A stretch of DNA of 64,000 nucleotides from Brevibacterium aurantiacum (GTDB lineage Bacteria; Actinomycetota; Actinomycetes; Actinomycetales; Brevibacteriaceae), in assembly GCF_007558825.1 (NCBI RefSeq), contig NZ_VLTK01000008.1:1-64000 (forward strand), written 5' to 3'. Below, piece by piece: positions 52,853 through 61,689 of the stretch. Each line of letters starts with the position of its first letter. Position 1 is the stretch's first letter. The notes under the pieces are model-generated. The model searched no databases. It saw only the letters and a list, made by a program, of their open reading frames with translations, and was not told where the DNA came from. A program made the translations under genes and the position numbers.

Positions 52853-53646
52853 AGATCCGCAACCCGAGCTACCGGACGATGATCCGCGCTACCGTCACCC
52901 GCGTGACACGGCTGACTCCGAGCTTTGTCAGCATCACACTGCACTCTGAAGCGATGGGCGAGTTCGACTATCTCGGCTTCGATCAGGCCGTGCGCCTTTT
53001 CCTCCCCCGTGCCGGGCAGAATGAGCTCCGGCTGCCGGCCGCTACGGGCAACAGATGGATCGCGAAGTTCTTCTTGACGCCCACGTCGATCCGGCCGCAT
53101 GTGCGCAACTACACGATTCGCGCGCACCGCCCGGAGGCGAAAGAAGTGGATATCGAGTTCGTCACCCATGGGGATGACGGACCGGCGTCGGCATGGGCAG
53201 GGCGTGCCCGCCCCGGCGACGGAGTCGGCCTGTTTCCCGAAGGCATCCAGTATCTTCCCAATGACGAAGTCACCACGCACTTGCTCGTAGCAGAGGAAAG
53301 CGCCGTTCCTGCAATACTGAGCATTCTCGATCATGCTGCCGACAGTTTCCGGGCGGAGGTGTTTTGCGAGGTGCCTACCTCCGAGGACGTACGGGACATC
53401 CCGTTCCGCGACGGCGTACGGATGCACTGGCTGCCCCGGAATGGATCTGGCGAGATCCCGGGGCGGCGCGCTCTCGACACTGTCCGTCAGTCTGAACTAC
53501 CCAACGGTGAGATCTACTGCTTTCTTGCTGGGGAGAGCGGTCTGCCCACCGGGTTGCGCCGGCATCTGGTCGCCGAGCGTGGTATCGCGAAGTCCTCGAT
53601 CACCTTCGTCGGCTATTGGAAGTACGGAAAAGCCGCTGTCGGATAA
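52840..53646 (+). CDS. Siderophore-interacting FAD reductase (SIP/ViuB family)
   Basis: 268 aa. FAD motif RNYTIRAHR, nucleotide region HLLVAEESAVPAILSIL, and the C-terminal signature LRRHLVAERGIAKSSITF with VGYWKYG. The start is TTG 52840 with AGGGAG 7 bp ahead; TTG 52849, overlapping the previous stop, is an alternative. The protein reduces ferric siderophores in the cytoplasm to release Fe(II). It is about 40% shorter than the SIP-methyltransferase fusion at 18.8 kb and lacks that extra domain. Confidence 0.87.
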   Translation: MPSLKIRNPSYRTMIRATVTRVTRLTPSFVSITLHSEAMGEFDYLGFDQAVRLFLPRAGQNELRLPAATGNRWIAKFFLTPTSIRPHVRNYTIRAHRPEAKEVDIEFVTHGDDGPASAWAGRARPGDGVGLFPEGIQYLPNDEVTTHLLVAEESAVPAILSILDHAADSFRAEVFCEVPTSEDVRDIPFRDGVRMHWLPRNGSGEIPGRRALDTVRQSELPNGEIYCFLAGESGLPTGLRRHLVAERGIAKSSITFVGYWKYGKAAVG

Positions 53647-53729
53647 GTGACCAAGCCCGGTCTCCGCTCCCCGCGTAGCGCCGGCGTCAATCACCATCCG
53701 ACCGGCAAATGCCAAGGGGCTCAGGAGCG

Positions 53730-54332
53730 CTACTGCTCAGCGATAGAAGACAGAAGAGAACGGAGTCCGTGGGCGAACCGCTCGTCGAAAGGGTCGTCGA
53801 TGAGTTGCCGCCCGACCGTCGCGAGAGCCGGGTACTCCTGATCGTCGACACGTCGGGCGAAGCTGTCTGAAGTGATGGGAGATCTCTCCTGCTCCTCCTG
53901 CACCAGGCCCAGGAGGAAGAAGTGCAACGACCAGAAGGTTCGTACCGCACGGAGTGGATCCGCGCCGGCCTCTAGAAGAGCAGTGATGGATGCGTCGGCC
54001 ACTCGTAGCGTGTTGCGCTCGACCGCCTCGGTTCCGGCAACTAGACGTGCGCCGTCACGATGGGCCAGCAACACGGTGCGATAACGTTCGAGCAGCGCCT
54101 CGATCCGTTCAATAGGGTCTGTCGGAAGATCATCGAGGCTCAAGTGGCCAAGCACTTCCGCGGCCATCAGGTCCAGTAGCCGCCTTTTCGTCTTGACCTG
54201 GAATGAGACGGAGTTCAGATGCGCTCCAAGTCGCCGCGCGATGCCGTTCAGTGTCACCATCCCTAAGCCGCCCTCCTCAAGCAGCTCAAAGGCCACCCGA
54301 AGCACGTCCGCCCGGTTCCTCCGCTTGGCCAC
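53730..54332 (-). CDS. TetR-family regulator (TetR_C_1 type)
   Basis: 200 aa from GTG 54332, chosen because AAGGAGGAG lies immediately ahead; the frame is open another 43 codons upstream without coding character. Helix-turn-helix at residues 3-50 (RNRADVLRVAFELLEEGGLG, NGIARRLGAHLNSVSFQVKT). The C-terminal helices resemble the tetracycline-repressor group. It ends convergently with the VKOR-SIP operon. The operator-like palindrome just upstream points to autoregulation; no divergent target gene survives. Confidence 0.82.
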   Translation of the reverse strand: MAKRRNRADVLRVAFELLEEGGLGMVTLNGIARRLGAHLNSVSFQVKTKRRLLDLMAAEVLGHLSLDDLPTDPIERIEALLERYRTVLLAHRDGARLVAGTEAVERNTLRVADASITALLEAGADPLRAVRTFWSLHFFLLGLVQEEQERSPITSDSFARRVDDQEYPALATVGRQLIDDPFDERFAHGLRSLLSSIAEQ

Positions 54333-54397
54333 TGCTCCTCCTTGTCCGGCAACGACTGCGACGCCAACATTTACATTAGTTGCCAACCAATCATATT

Positions 54398-54414
54398 CTT
54401 GGTCAGCGACCAAG
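54398..54414. promoter_or_regulatory. Probable TetR operator
   Basis: CTTGGTC-agc-GACCAAG is a perfect 7-bp inverted repeat 66 bp upstream of the TetR start, in AT-rich sequence. Related half-sites (TTGCCAACCAAT) lie just to its left. Confidence 0.55.
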
Positions 54415-54780
54415 TTTGAAATTCGTCGCGCCGTTCGCATGCAGACGGTATGCGCACCCACCCCTAACCTTGCGGGTCAAGTTCTCCTGAACATTTCCCG
54501 CGTCGAGTCCCCTGTTCGCCGACACGCTGCTCGGCGGCGCCGACCGTGGCCGCCAGGAAGACGAGAGGCACGACATGATCGAGGTGACCGGGACGAGCTC
54601 GCGCGCATCCTGTCGTCCCGGATATCGCCGGACGCCCCCAGATGGCCCGGTTTCTCGCCCTGCTGAAAGGTAAGGAGCTCGCGCGCCCAGTCCACACGAC
54701 TGCCCCGCACCAGTCCGCGATGTAGTTCCGCGTACTGGGAAAGGACGACGCGCTCGCCGTGTTCTAGGACCTCCCGCCCC

Positions 54781-55176
54781 GAGCTGGCTGGGATGATCAG
54801 CGAACTCGTCACTGCTAGTGCCCCGAGATTGCTCGAGCAGTTCAGGATTGGAGTCGAAACTGCTGCAGAGATCCCTATCGTCGCAGTCGCCAATCCCGAG
54901 CGAGCTCGGTCGTTAGCTGCGTTCGCGAAGCTCGCTGGCATCAGTCCGGCACCGGCAGGGTCGAAGATGACGAGTGGAAAATACCGTATCAACCATGGTA
55001 GGCATCGACAATTGAATGCCGCGATCTATCGGACAGTGATAGTAAGAATGCGTTTTCATGAGTCGACTATCGCCTACGTGAACCTTAAGGCTGAGATGTA
55101 TCCCGGCGAGTATTTCGCCAGCGTCGACCATTTCATTGCGTGGTTCGATTTATACATGTGCTGGACCCCGGAATAG
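54781..55176 (+). pseudogene. IS110-family transposase C-terminal fragment, degenerate
   Basis: SELVTASAPRLLEQFRIGVE, TAAEIPIVAVANPERARSLA, FAKLAGISPAPAGSK and INHGRHRQLNAAIYRTVIVR follow the Transposase_20 domain of IS110 enzymes, but the Ser-Ser-Gly motif has become AGS and RHRLNRGG has become KYRINHG. The DEDD half is absent. It is a third IS110 type, older than the others. Confidence 0.75.
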
Positions 55177-55406
55177 CTGAAGGGCATAACTCCGATGGAG
55201 AGTCGAAATCGTGTCCTTAACCGAGAACACAGCTAGAATTTAACTAATCCAGCTTTCGGGGGCCAACTCACTTATCGGGGCCGCCTCGGCAGGGCTACCC
55301 TTCCCCGTTGCCCGCCATCGATCGGCTGGTGGTCGAGAGGGTATTCGTCGGTGTCGATCCGATTCGTTGCGCTCATGCGATCAGTGTAGCCAGGGACCGT
55401 GCAATA

Positions 55407-57059
55407 TCACCCCACCGAGGCTTCATTCGCCATTTGGTGCGGATCGGCGATGACTTCGATGACGAGAGGGCAGGTCACGCCGTCGCCTGCCGCTTCTGCA
55501 CTGTATTCTTCTATGCGCGCGACAGCAGCAGTGAGTTGTTCCCGATCAGTCACCCGAATACCCTCAGCACCCAAGCCTTCGGCCGCTCGTGAGATCGAAG
55601 GCCATGCCATGAACGCGTTTTCGGGTTTCGCTCCGACATCGATGAGTTTGAGGTATTCGGCACCGTAGCCGCCGTCATTAATGACGACGATGATCAGCGG
55701 CAGCGACTGCCGGACGGCAGTAGTGATCTCCACGAGGCCCTGCATCGCACCGCCGTCGCCGACCCAGACAACTGTCGGCAGTGCCTGGTCGACTGACGCG
55801 ACTCCGACCCCTGCACCGATACCCAGCCCAATCGAGCCGAAGTATCCCGGATAGTCCATGGTGCCAGGAGCCGGCGTGATGTGTGGCCACACGGACACCG
55901 TGAATCGGCCGACATCGGTCAGTTGGCGAGTTCCCGGTGGCAGCACCCTGTCTATTTCGACGACTGACTCGCGCGCGTCGACGTAACCGCCGCCGGTAGT
56001 CGAGGTGAAATGTTCGCGATTCTCTCCTGCATTGGCCTCCGCGATCTCGGCCAAACGACGAGACCCACTCGGCTCCTGCCCCACGTCACGGAGGATCTCC
56101 AGCAGATCCTCTGCAGCAGCACCGGCATCCGCGACCGCTCCGAGTGAGATCGGACCATATCTCGCCAGCGCCTCCGGATCGGAGTCGACCTGAATCACGC
56201 GCTTGTCAGCCAGGAGTCGATAACTGTCCGTCTGCCAGTTGTTGAGCGATGCTCCCAGCACAAGTACAACGTCGGACTGCCCAATGTGGTCGGAGCCGAG
56301 CCTGCTCGAAAGTGTTCCGAAGATCCCGAGATTCTCAGGCTGCCCGGAGAACAGCTCGCGCCCGAGCAGGCTGGTCATCACAGGGGCGTCGATGAGCCTG
56401 GCCAGTTCAAGAACGGCGTCCCCCGCACCTGACCTGACGGCGCCGAGCCCAGCGACGACAAGCGGGCGCTTCGCCGCCAGCAGCATCGCCGCTGCGCTTT
56501 CGACACAGTCCGAATCAGGGCGAATTCGCTGAGGCGCAAACGACGGCCAGGTCGGTACCGCGTAGTCAACGTCTGCCGACATTAAGGGGAGCGGAATGTC
56601 GACGACAACCGGTCGCGATTCGAACCGCGCCCTGGTGAACGCCTTGGCCAATGTCGACAGAGCTGTACCCGCGGATCTGACTCGCTCGAACTGCGCCCCC
56701 GCATGCTGAGCGAATCCCGGGATATCGGTGTGCTGGAAGAACTCGTGCACATCAGGAGTGTCACCCGTGAGGAGAACCAGTGGAGCCTGCGCCCGTACCG
56801 CCTCCGTCAAACCCGTCAGGGTGTTCGTCAACGCGGGACCGTGCGTGACAGTGGCGACGCCCAAGCCGCGGCTGGCCCGTGCATAGCCGTATGCCATGAG
56901 GACAGCGCCGTTCTCGCCGACGGCTGGAACGTAGGTGCCTCCCTCGCGTTCGATGTAGTCTCCGAGGAATGCCAAATTGGCATCTCCCATGAGTCCGAAC
57001 ACTGGCTGAGTGCCGCGCTCGTCTGCTAAGAATTTCGCAATCGCTTCGTGCAGCTTCAT
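55407..57059 (-). CDS. TPP-dependent decarboxylase/synthase of the acetolactate-synthase family
   Basis: 550 aa, full family length. The N-terminal Pyr domain has the catalytic Glu (VPAVGENGAVLMAYGYAR), the central domain lies at about 190-330, and the C-terminal PP domain has the TPP/Mg motif VVWVGDGGAMQGLVEITTAV through IIVVINDGGYGAEY. The HTDIPGF-like loop and GIGAGVGVA are also typical. It is the last gene of a three-gene operon (overlap ATGA with the amidohydrolase). The substrate is not deducible: family members act on 2-oxo acids such as pyruvate, benzoylformate or oxalyl-CoA. Residues typical of oxalyl-CoA decarboxylase are not evident. Confidence 0.85.
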   Translation of the reverse strand: MKLHEAIAKFLADERGTQPVFGLMGDANLAFLGDYIEREGGTYVPAVGENGAVLMAYGYARASRGLGVATVTHGPALTNTLTGLTEAVRAQAPLVLLTGDTPDVHEFFQHTDIPGFAQHAGAQFERVRSAGTALSTLAKAFTRARFESRPVVVDIPLPLMSADVDYAVPTWPSFAPQRIRPDSDCVESAAAMLLAAKRPLVVAGLGAVRSGAGDAVLELARLIDAPVMTSLLGRELFSGQPENLGIFGTLSSRLGSDHIGQSDVVLVLGASLNNWQTDSYRLLADKRVIQVDSDPEALARYGPISLGAVADAGAAAEDLLEILRDVGQEPSGSRRLAEIAEANAGENREHFTSTTGGGYVDARESVVEIDRVLPPGTRQLTDVGRFTVSVWPHITPAPGTMDYPGYFGSIGLGIGAGVGVASVDQALPTVVWVGDGGAMQGLVEITTAVRQSLPLIIVVINDGGYGAEYLKLIDVGAKPENAFMAWPSISRAAEGLGAEGIRVTDREQLTAAVARIEEYSAEAAGDGVTCPLVIEVIADPHQMANEASVG

Positions 57060-58654
57060 GATCGATCCTCGAGTCCGTCGGCGTCCCTGATCAGTTGTCC
57101 GTCAACCATTGTGTCGACGATCGAGATGTCAGTGATCTCGCTGACAGGGACCGCGTGTGGGTCGGCGCTGAGCAAAACAAGATCGGCTAGGTACCCCTCG
57201 CGGATCGCGCCGAGGCGGTCACCCATCCCCGCCGCAGCTGCGGCTGACGTCGTCCACCCGGCGACCGCGTCATAGACTGAGATCCGTTCCGCTGGAGCGA
57301 GCAACGTGCCTTGATCGGTCCGCCTCTCGACAGAGGTGCGTATCCCCTGCAACGGACTGCCGGGAAGTGGACGATCCGTACTGCCGATCAGGGGCACGCC
57401 CGCATCGACGAGCGATTGACCACGGTAGAGCCCGGAGACTCGGTCCTGTCCCAGCTGTTCGGCGTAATCATCACCGGAGACCCAGAGGAAGCCGGACTGA
57501 CCGACGACACTGAGGCCGAGGGCGGCCAGGCGCGGAATCTGATCGTCGCGAATAAGCCCGCCATGTTCGATCCGGTGTCCACCGACGTGGTCAGGAGTGA
57601 GGCGGAACGATTCGTCGAATATGTCGAACGCGATGTCGAGTGCGGCATCGCCGATCGCGTGCACAGCAAGCGTCCACCCCCCGGCGATGGCATCAATCAT
57701 ATTCCTGCGGAAGACACTGAGGTCGTCTCGCAGCATCCCGCAGCTGTCGGTTCCGATGTACGGCTCGGTCAGCAGTGCCGTCCTCACCGCCATTCCACCG
57801 TCGAGCACGAACTTCATGGGACCGATGCTGAGCATGTCAGAACCTATGCCGGTGCGAAGCCCGAGGTCGAGCCCCCGCGAGAACGCATCCATGCCGCCTG
57901 TCACCGCATGCAGGGCATCGTGACTGGGCATCATCTGGATGCGCATCGGCATTCGCCCCTCGTCGATGAGCTCTTGGAAGCCGATGAGGTCCAGCGGGTT
58001 GAGACTGCCGATGCTCCCGCCGGCCCCCGCCTCGATGCTCATCGTGACACCATCCTGTGCGGCCAGCCCGGCCGCTGTGGCCACTGCGCCCTTGACCTCC
58101 TCGATCGGATAGGGCAGTCGCTGCTGCTGCACCACTGCCTGTTCTTCCTCGTGGAGAACGCCTCGAGCGTCAATGGCATGTTGCCGCAGATTCGGATCCT
58201 CTATGTCGCGAATGACAGCCGACGAGATGACTGACGAATGACTCGAGGTGTGCCGGGCCCAGGCCTTCCGCTCGCCAACGGCCGCATCGAGATCATCTGC
58301 CGTGAGGTCTCGACCGAACGCCCGCTGGTCATATCCAGATATCTCAACCCACGTTCCAGTGGACAGGCCGGCGGCGTAATCGGCGATCAGCTTGATCACC
58401 CCGTCGACGGAGTCAATTCCGGAGATGTCGAGGGCGTTGAGGGTCTGCCCAGTGAGCTGGAGGTGGGTGTGGGCATCGATGAACCCGGGAAGGATTGCGC
58501 CGGAATGTGCGATTTCGCGCCGTGCAGACAATCCCTCGATCTGCTCATCGACGCCGACGATCCGGTTGCGCCAGATGCCGACCTTGCGTGCGTTGGGCCG
58601 TCCCGGATCCATCGTATGGATCACATCGGCCGAAATTCTGAGATCGAGTTCCAT
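57056..58654 (-). CDS. YtcJ-like metal-dependent amidohydrolase
   Basis: 532 aa. The metal-binding HxH lies in the first strand (GFIDAHTHLQLTG), other ligands in LAVHAIGDAALDIAF and GGHRIEHGGLI, and the catalytic Asp in PLIGSTDRPLPGSPLQG. The flanking composite beta-sandwich residues (SADVIHTMDP at the start, AIREGYLADLVLLSADP at the end) are present. ATG 58654 has AAGGAG 5 bp ahead. It overlaps both neighbours. Family members hydrolyse amides, imides or formamides; the substrate here is presumably processed further by the TPP enzyme. Confidence 0.85.
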   Translation of the reverse strand: MELDLRISADVIHTMDPGRPNARKVGIWRNRIVGVDEQIEGLSARREIAHSGAILPGFIDAHTHLQLTGQTLNALDISGIDSVDGVIKLIADYAAGLSTGTWVEISGYDQRAFGRDLTADDLDAAVGERKAWARHTSSHSSVISSAVIRDIEDPNLRQHAIDARGVLHEEEQAVVQQQRLPYPIEEVKGAVATAAGLAAQDGVTMSIEAGAGGSIGSLNPLDLIGFQELIDEGRMPMRIQMMPSHDALHAVTGGMDAFSRGLDLGLRTGIGSDMLSIGPMKFVLDGGMAVRTALLTEPYIGTDSCGMLRDDLSVFRRNMIDAIAGGWTLAVHAIGDAALDIAFDIFDESFRLTPDHVGGHRIEHGGLIRDDQIPRLAALGLSVVGQSGFLWVSGDDYAEQLGQDRVSGLYRGQSLVDAGVPLIGSTDRPLPGSPLQGIRTSVERRTDQGTLLAPAERISVYDAVAGWTTSAAAAAGMGDRLGAIREGYLADLVLLSADPHAVPVSEITDISIVDTMVDGQLIRDADGLEDRS

Positions 58655-59337
58655 CACTGCTCCTTCTGACGCTCGGTCGCCGCAACCGTCGGAGAGGCAC
58701 CACGTCGCCCGCCGGTACCATCGTCCATCGCGCCCATTCTGGCCGAAACTTCACGCGGCTCCAGCCCTGCCGCACCGTCGAGGTGAGCTCGGGTGCGATC
58801 GCGATCGTCTGCGCTGCGGTTCTGCCCCATCTTCGCCTTCGCCTGAGCCTTCTCCACCCGGATCCAGAACCCGCTGACCAATGGCAGCAGCTTCTCCAGG
58901 CGCTGTCGCGCAGTCTCGTCCATCTCCCATGGAACCTCGGATTTCGGGTCCTTCTGAATTTCCTCCCGCCTGACCAGGTCGATGAGATGTTCGCGCAGTG
59001 CGTCTTCGTCCATCATTGTCGTAGTGCCGGCCAAATGCACGACGGAGAAGTTGTAGGTCGGCAGTCCAGGATCGTCGTACCAACCGGCACTCACGTAGGC
59101 CCGAGGGCCGTGGACGATCGCCAACGCCTCACCCCCTTCTCGAAGGCTCTGCTCCACAGGGTCAGATCGAGTGATGTGCCCACTGAGCAGAATCCCATCC
59201 ACAGAGTCTTCAAGGAGTATCGGTACGTGGGCAGCTCGCAGCGGATTCTCGACGACCAAGGTCGCCAACGAGTTCTCCGCAAGGAGTTGATCGAGCTCGT
59301 CGAGTGCATCGACTTCGAACAAAGGGTTGATCCACAT
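58654..59337 (-). CDS. paiB: PaiB-type FMN-binding protein
   Basis: About 227 aa from ATG 59337 (MWINPLFEVDALDELDQLL). The FMN-binding split-barrel contains LATLVVENPLRAAHVPILLE, GHITRSDPVEQSL, and the conserved ALAIVHGPRAYVSAGWYDD with TYNFSVVHLAG. The C-terminal part (GFWIRVEKAQAKAKMGQNRS) matches the end of PaiB proteins. PaiB acts as a repressor or flavin-binding protein; here it is the first gene of the amidohydrolase/TPP-enzyme operon and may supply flavin-dependent chemistry or control. Confidence 0.87.
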   Translation of the reverse strand: MWINPLFEVDALDELDQLLAENSLATLVVENPLRAAHVPILLEDSVDGILLSGHITRSDPVEQSLREGGEALAIVHGPRAYVSAGWYDDPGLPTYNFSVVHLAGTTTMMDEDALREHLIDLVRREEIQKDPKSEVPWEMDETARQRLEKLLPLVSGFWIRVEKAQAKAKMGQNRSADDRDRTRAHLDGAAGLEPREVSARMGAMDDGTGGRRGASPTVAATERQKEQ

Positions 59338-59420
59338 ATTTGTCCTAGTACAGTTAGAATCTGTGTTATAACTAATCGTGTCCACTTTTGCATACCGTCC
59401 CTTCGTTGTCTAGGAAGCTC

Positions 59421-60761
59421 ATGCAGTCTGATAGATTCGAAAGCGTGCTGGATGATGAGTTACGCCGCTCAAAGACTGCCCGCGACATCGCCAACGCCGT
59501 CGCCTCGGCAGTGAGCTCAGGTGAGCTCCAACCTGGGACCGCACTTCCTTCCATCCGGCGTCTCGCCACGACCAGCGGCGTCAGTCCTGCCACGGTCAGC
59601 TCGGCGTTTGCCATCCTTCGCCGCCGCAATGTCATCACCACGGCTCAGCGTCGCCGCGCGAGAGTCACCTCGAAACCAGCACTGCCGGTCACCCGGTCGA
59701 TGCCGCTTCCACCCGGTACCAAGGACGTCTCTTCGGCTTCCCCCGATCCGACTCTTCTGCCCGATCTGGGCAGACTGCTCAGCGACGACCTCTGGCAGCC
59801 CACCGCCTACAGCACAGACATCTGGGATCCCGCACTTCACCGAGCGATGAGCGAGGCATTCCTCGTCGACGGAATCACGGGCGAACTCACTCCGACCAAC
59901 GGCTCGCTCGATGCGATAGAGAGAATCCTCTCTGCCATCACCCACCCAGGTGATGCGGTTGCCGTGGAGGACCCTCTGTGGAGCTCGATGCTCTCGCTCG
60001 TACGCGTCCTCGGCCTCGAAACGGTCCCGGTGACGATCGACGACCATGGCATGAAGCCGGAAGCGCTCGAAAAAGCACTCAAAGCTCGCAAGTGCTCCGC
60101 GGTGATCCTCACTCCGCGTGCGCAGAATCCGTACGGCTCGGCTATGGATCCCGATCGCGCAGCCGCACTGCGTGCCGTGCTGGACAATGATCCCTCGCTG
60201 TTCATCATTGAAGACGATCACGCCAGTCTCGTTGCCGGAAGCCCCATGCAGACAGTCACGACCGGTCGCGACCGATGGTCCATCACTCGGTCCGTCAACA
60301 AAGCCCTCGGACCGGACCTCAGGCTCGCCGTGACCGCCAGTGATCCCCAGACGGCGGAACAGGTCCAGGGCCGTTTCATCGTCGGTCCCGGCTGGGTGAG
60401 CCACTTCCTGCAGCGACTGGTAGCCCGAGCACTGAACGATGACGCAGTCGCCGAGCGGATGCGAGAGGCCGAGAGCGAGTACACGGCTCGACGCGATCAG
60501 CTCATAGGCGCCCTGGCAGCTCACGGCATCGAGGCTCATGGGACGAGCGGAATGAACGTCCTCATCTCCGTCGACGACGAAACCGCAATCAGCTCTCACC
60601 TGCTGGTGGCAGGATGGAGCGTGCGGTCCGGCGCACCCTTCCGTCTTGAGTCTCCTCCATTCCTCCGCGTCAGCGTCTCTCAGATATCTCCACATGACCT
60701 CGAACGGTTTGCCGACACCCTGGTCGAGATCATGCACAGCGGCCGCAGCTCGAGGTACTGA
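59421..60761 (+). CDS. MocR-type regulator (GntR HTH with aminotransferase domain)
   Basis: 446 aa from ATG 59421 (AGGAAG ahead). The GntR winged helix lies at residues 15-75 (DIANAVASAVSSGELQPGTA, PSIRRLATTSGVSPATVSSA). The aminotransferase-like domain follows, with AVEDPLWSSMLSL, VILTPRAQNPYGSAM, the Asp of FIIEDDHASLV, and the putative PLP lysine in TRSVNKALGPDLRLAV. It is divergent from paiB with 83 bp between. The gap contains AGTTA-N12-TAACT (59352-59373) and ACAG/CTGT repeats as possible operators. It likely controls the paiB operon in response to an amino compound or PLP adduct. Confidence 0.85.
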   Translation: MQSDRFESVLDDELRRSKTARDIANAVASAVSSGELQPGTALPSIRRLATTSGVSPATVSSAFAILRRRNVITTAQRRRARVTSKPALPVTRSMPLPPGTKDVSSASPDPTLLPDLGRLLSDDLWQPTAYSTDIWDPALHRAMSEAFLVDGITGELTPTNGSLDAIERILSAITHPGDAVAVEDPLWSSMLSLVRVLGLETVPVTIDDHGMKPEALEKALKARKCSAVILTPRAQNPYGSAMDPDRAAALRAVLDNDPSLFIIEDDHASLVAGSPMQTVTTGRDRWSITRSVNKALGPDLRLAVTASDPQTAEQVQGRFIVGPGWVSHFLQRLVARALNDDAVAERMREAESEYTARRDQLIGALAAHGIEAHGTSGMNVLISVDDETAISSHLLVAGWSVRSGAPFRLESPPFLRVSVSQISPHDLERFADTLVEIMHSGRSSRY

Positions 60762-60762
60762 C

Positions 60763-61689
60763 TCACGCCGACAATGCACGCACAACGGATGATGGAGAAG
60801 CTCGGCCGAGAAGATCTGCCATCCAACTGCTCGCCTCGACCAGGGACGGCAGTTCCACCCCTGTGCGGATGCCCATGCCCTCGAGCATCCAGACCAGATC
60901 TTCGGTCGCGAGATTGCCCGTCGCGCTGCCGGCGAACGGGCATCCGCCAAGACCGCCGGCAGCGGAGTCGAAGATGCGGATCCCGCTGTCAAGGCCAGCT
61001 AGGACGTTGGCAAGGGCCTGCCCGTAAGTATCATGAGCATGCAGCGCGAGGCGCGTCCGCTCCTCTGCGGTGAACCTGCCGAGGAGTTCACGAACGTGCC
61101 CTGCGCTGGCGACCCCGATCGTGTCGCCGAGGCTGACTTCACTGCACCCTGCTGCGAAAAGACGACGAGCGACACTGAGGACATCGTCGATCGGTACCCG
61201 CCCTTCCCACGGATCACCGAAGCACATCGAAACATATCCACGGACGTGCAGCCCTGAGGTCTGCGCCACGGAAGTCACCCTCTCGGCGGCAGCCAGAGCC
61301 TCCTGCCATCCGGTGTTGAGGTTGTTTCGGGCGAAGCTCTCCGTTGCGCTGACGAAGACTGCGATGGATTCGACGCCCGCGGCCAGCGCACGGTCGAGGC
61401 CGCGCTCGTTCGGAACGAGGACGGGCAGATGAACCCTCTTCAGGTGACGAACCCCGGCGAACACCTCGGCGGAATCCGCCAGTTGCGGAACCCATTTCGG
61501 GGACACGAAGCTCGTCGCCTCAACAGTGTCGAGTCCGGCATTCGCAAGACGCTCGATGAACGTGATCTTGTCCTCGGTTGCGATGATCTGATCTTCGACC
61601 TGCAGCCCATCACGCGGTCCCACCTCGCAGATCGCCACCTCGGCGATGGTCGACGTTGTGGGGTGAGGATCAGGGAATGCCGGTGTCAT
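60763..61689 (-). CDS. mvaB: Hydroxymethylglutaryl-CoA lyase
   Basis: 308 aa. The (beta/alpha)8 HMG-CoA lyase signature is complete: catalytic Arg in CEVGPRDGLQVED, the metal His pair in LALHAHDTYGQALANVL, and the active-site cysteine loop GGLGGCPFAGSATGNLATED. It cleaves HMG-CoA to acetyl-CoA and acetoacetate. It overlaps the HMG-CoA reductase stop region by 4 bp, so the two are co-translated. Together they match the mvaAB arrangement of mevalonate-degrading bacteria. Confidence 0.93.
   Translation of the reverse strand: MTPAFPDPHPTTSTIAEVAICEVGPRDGLQVEDQIIATEDKITFIERLANAGLDTVEATSFVSPKWVPQLADSAEVFAGVRHLKRVHLPVLVPNERGLDRALAAGVESIAVFVSATESFARNNLNTGWQEALAAAERVTSVAQTSGLHVRGYVSMCFGDPWEGRVPIDDVLSVARRLFAAGCSEVSLGDTIGVASAGHVRELLGRFTAEERTRLALHAHDTYGQALANVLAGLDSGIRIFDSAAGGLGGCPFAGSATGNLATEDLVWMLEGMGIRTGVELPSLVEASSWMADLLGRASPSSVVRALSA

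Noticed and set aside
59517-60992. A 491-codon minus-strand open frame
   Set aside because: It covers the MocR regulator in antisense and runs into the HMG-CoA lyase in another frame; no recognisable protein.
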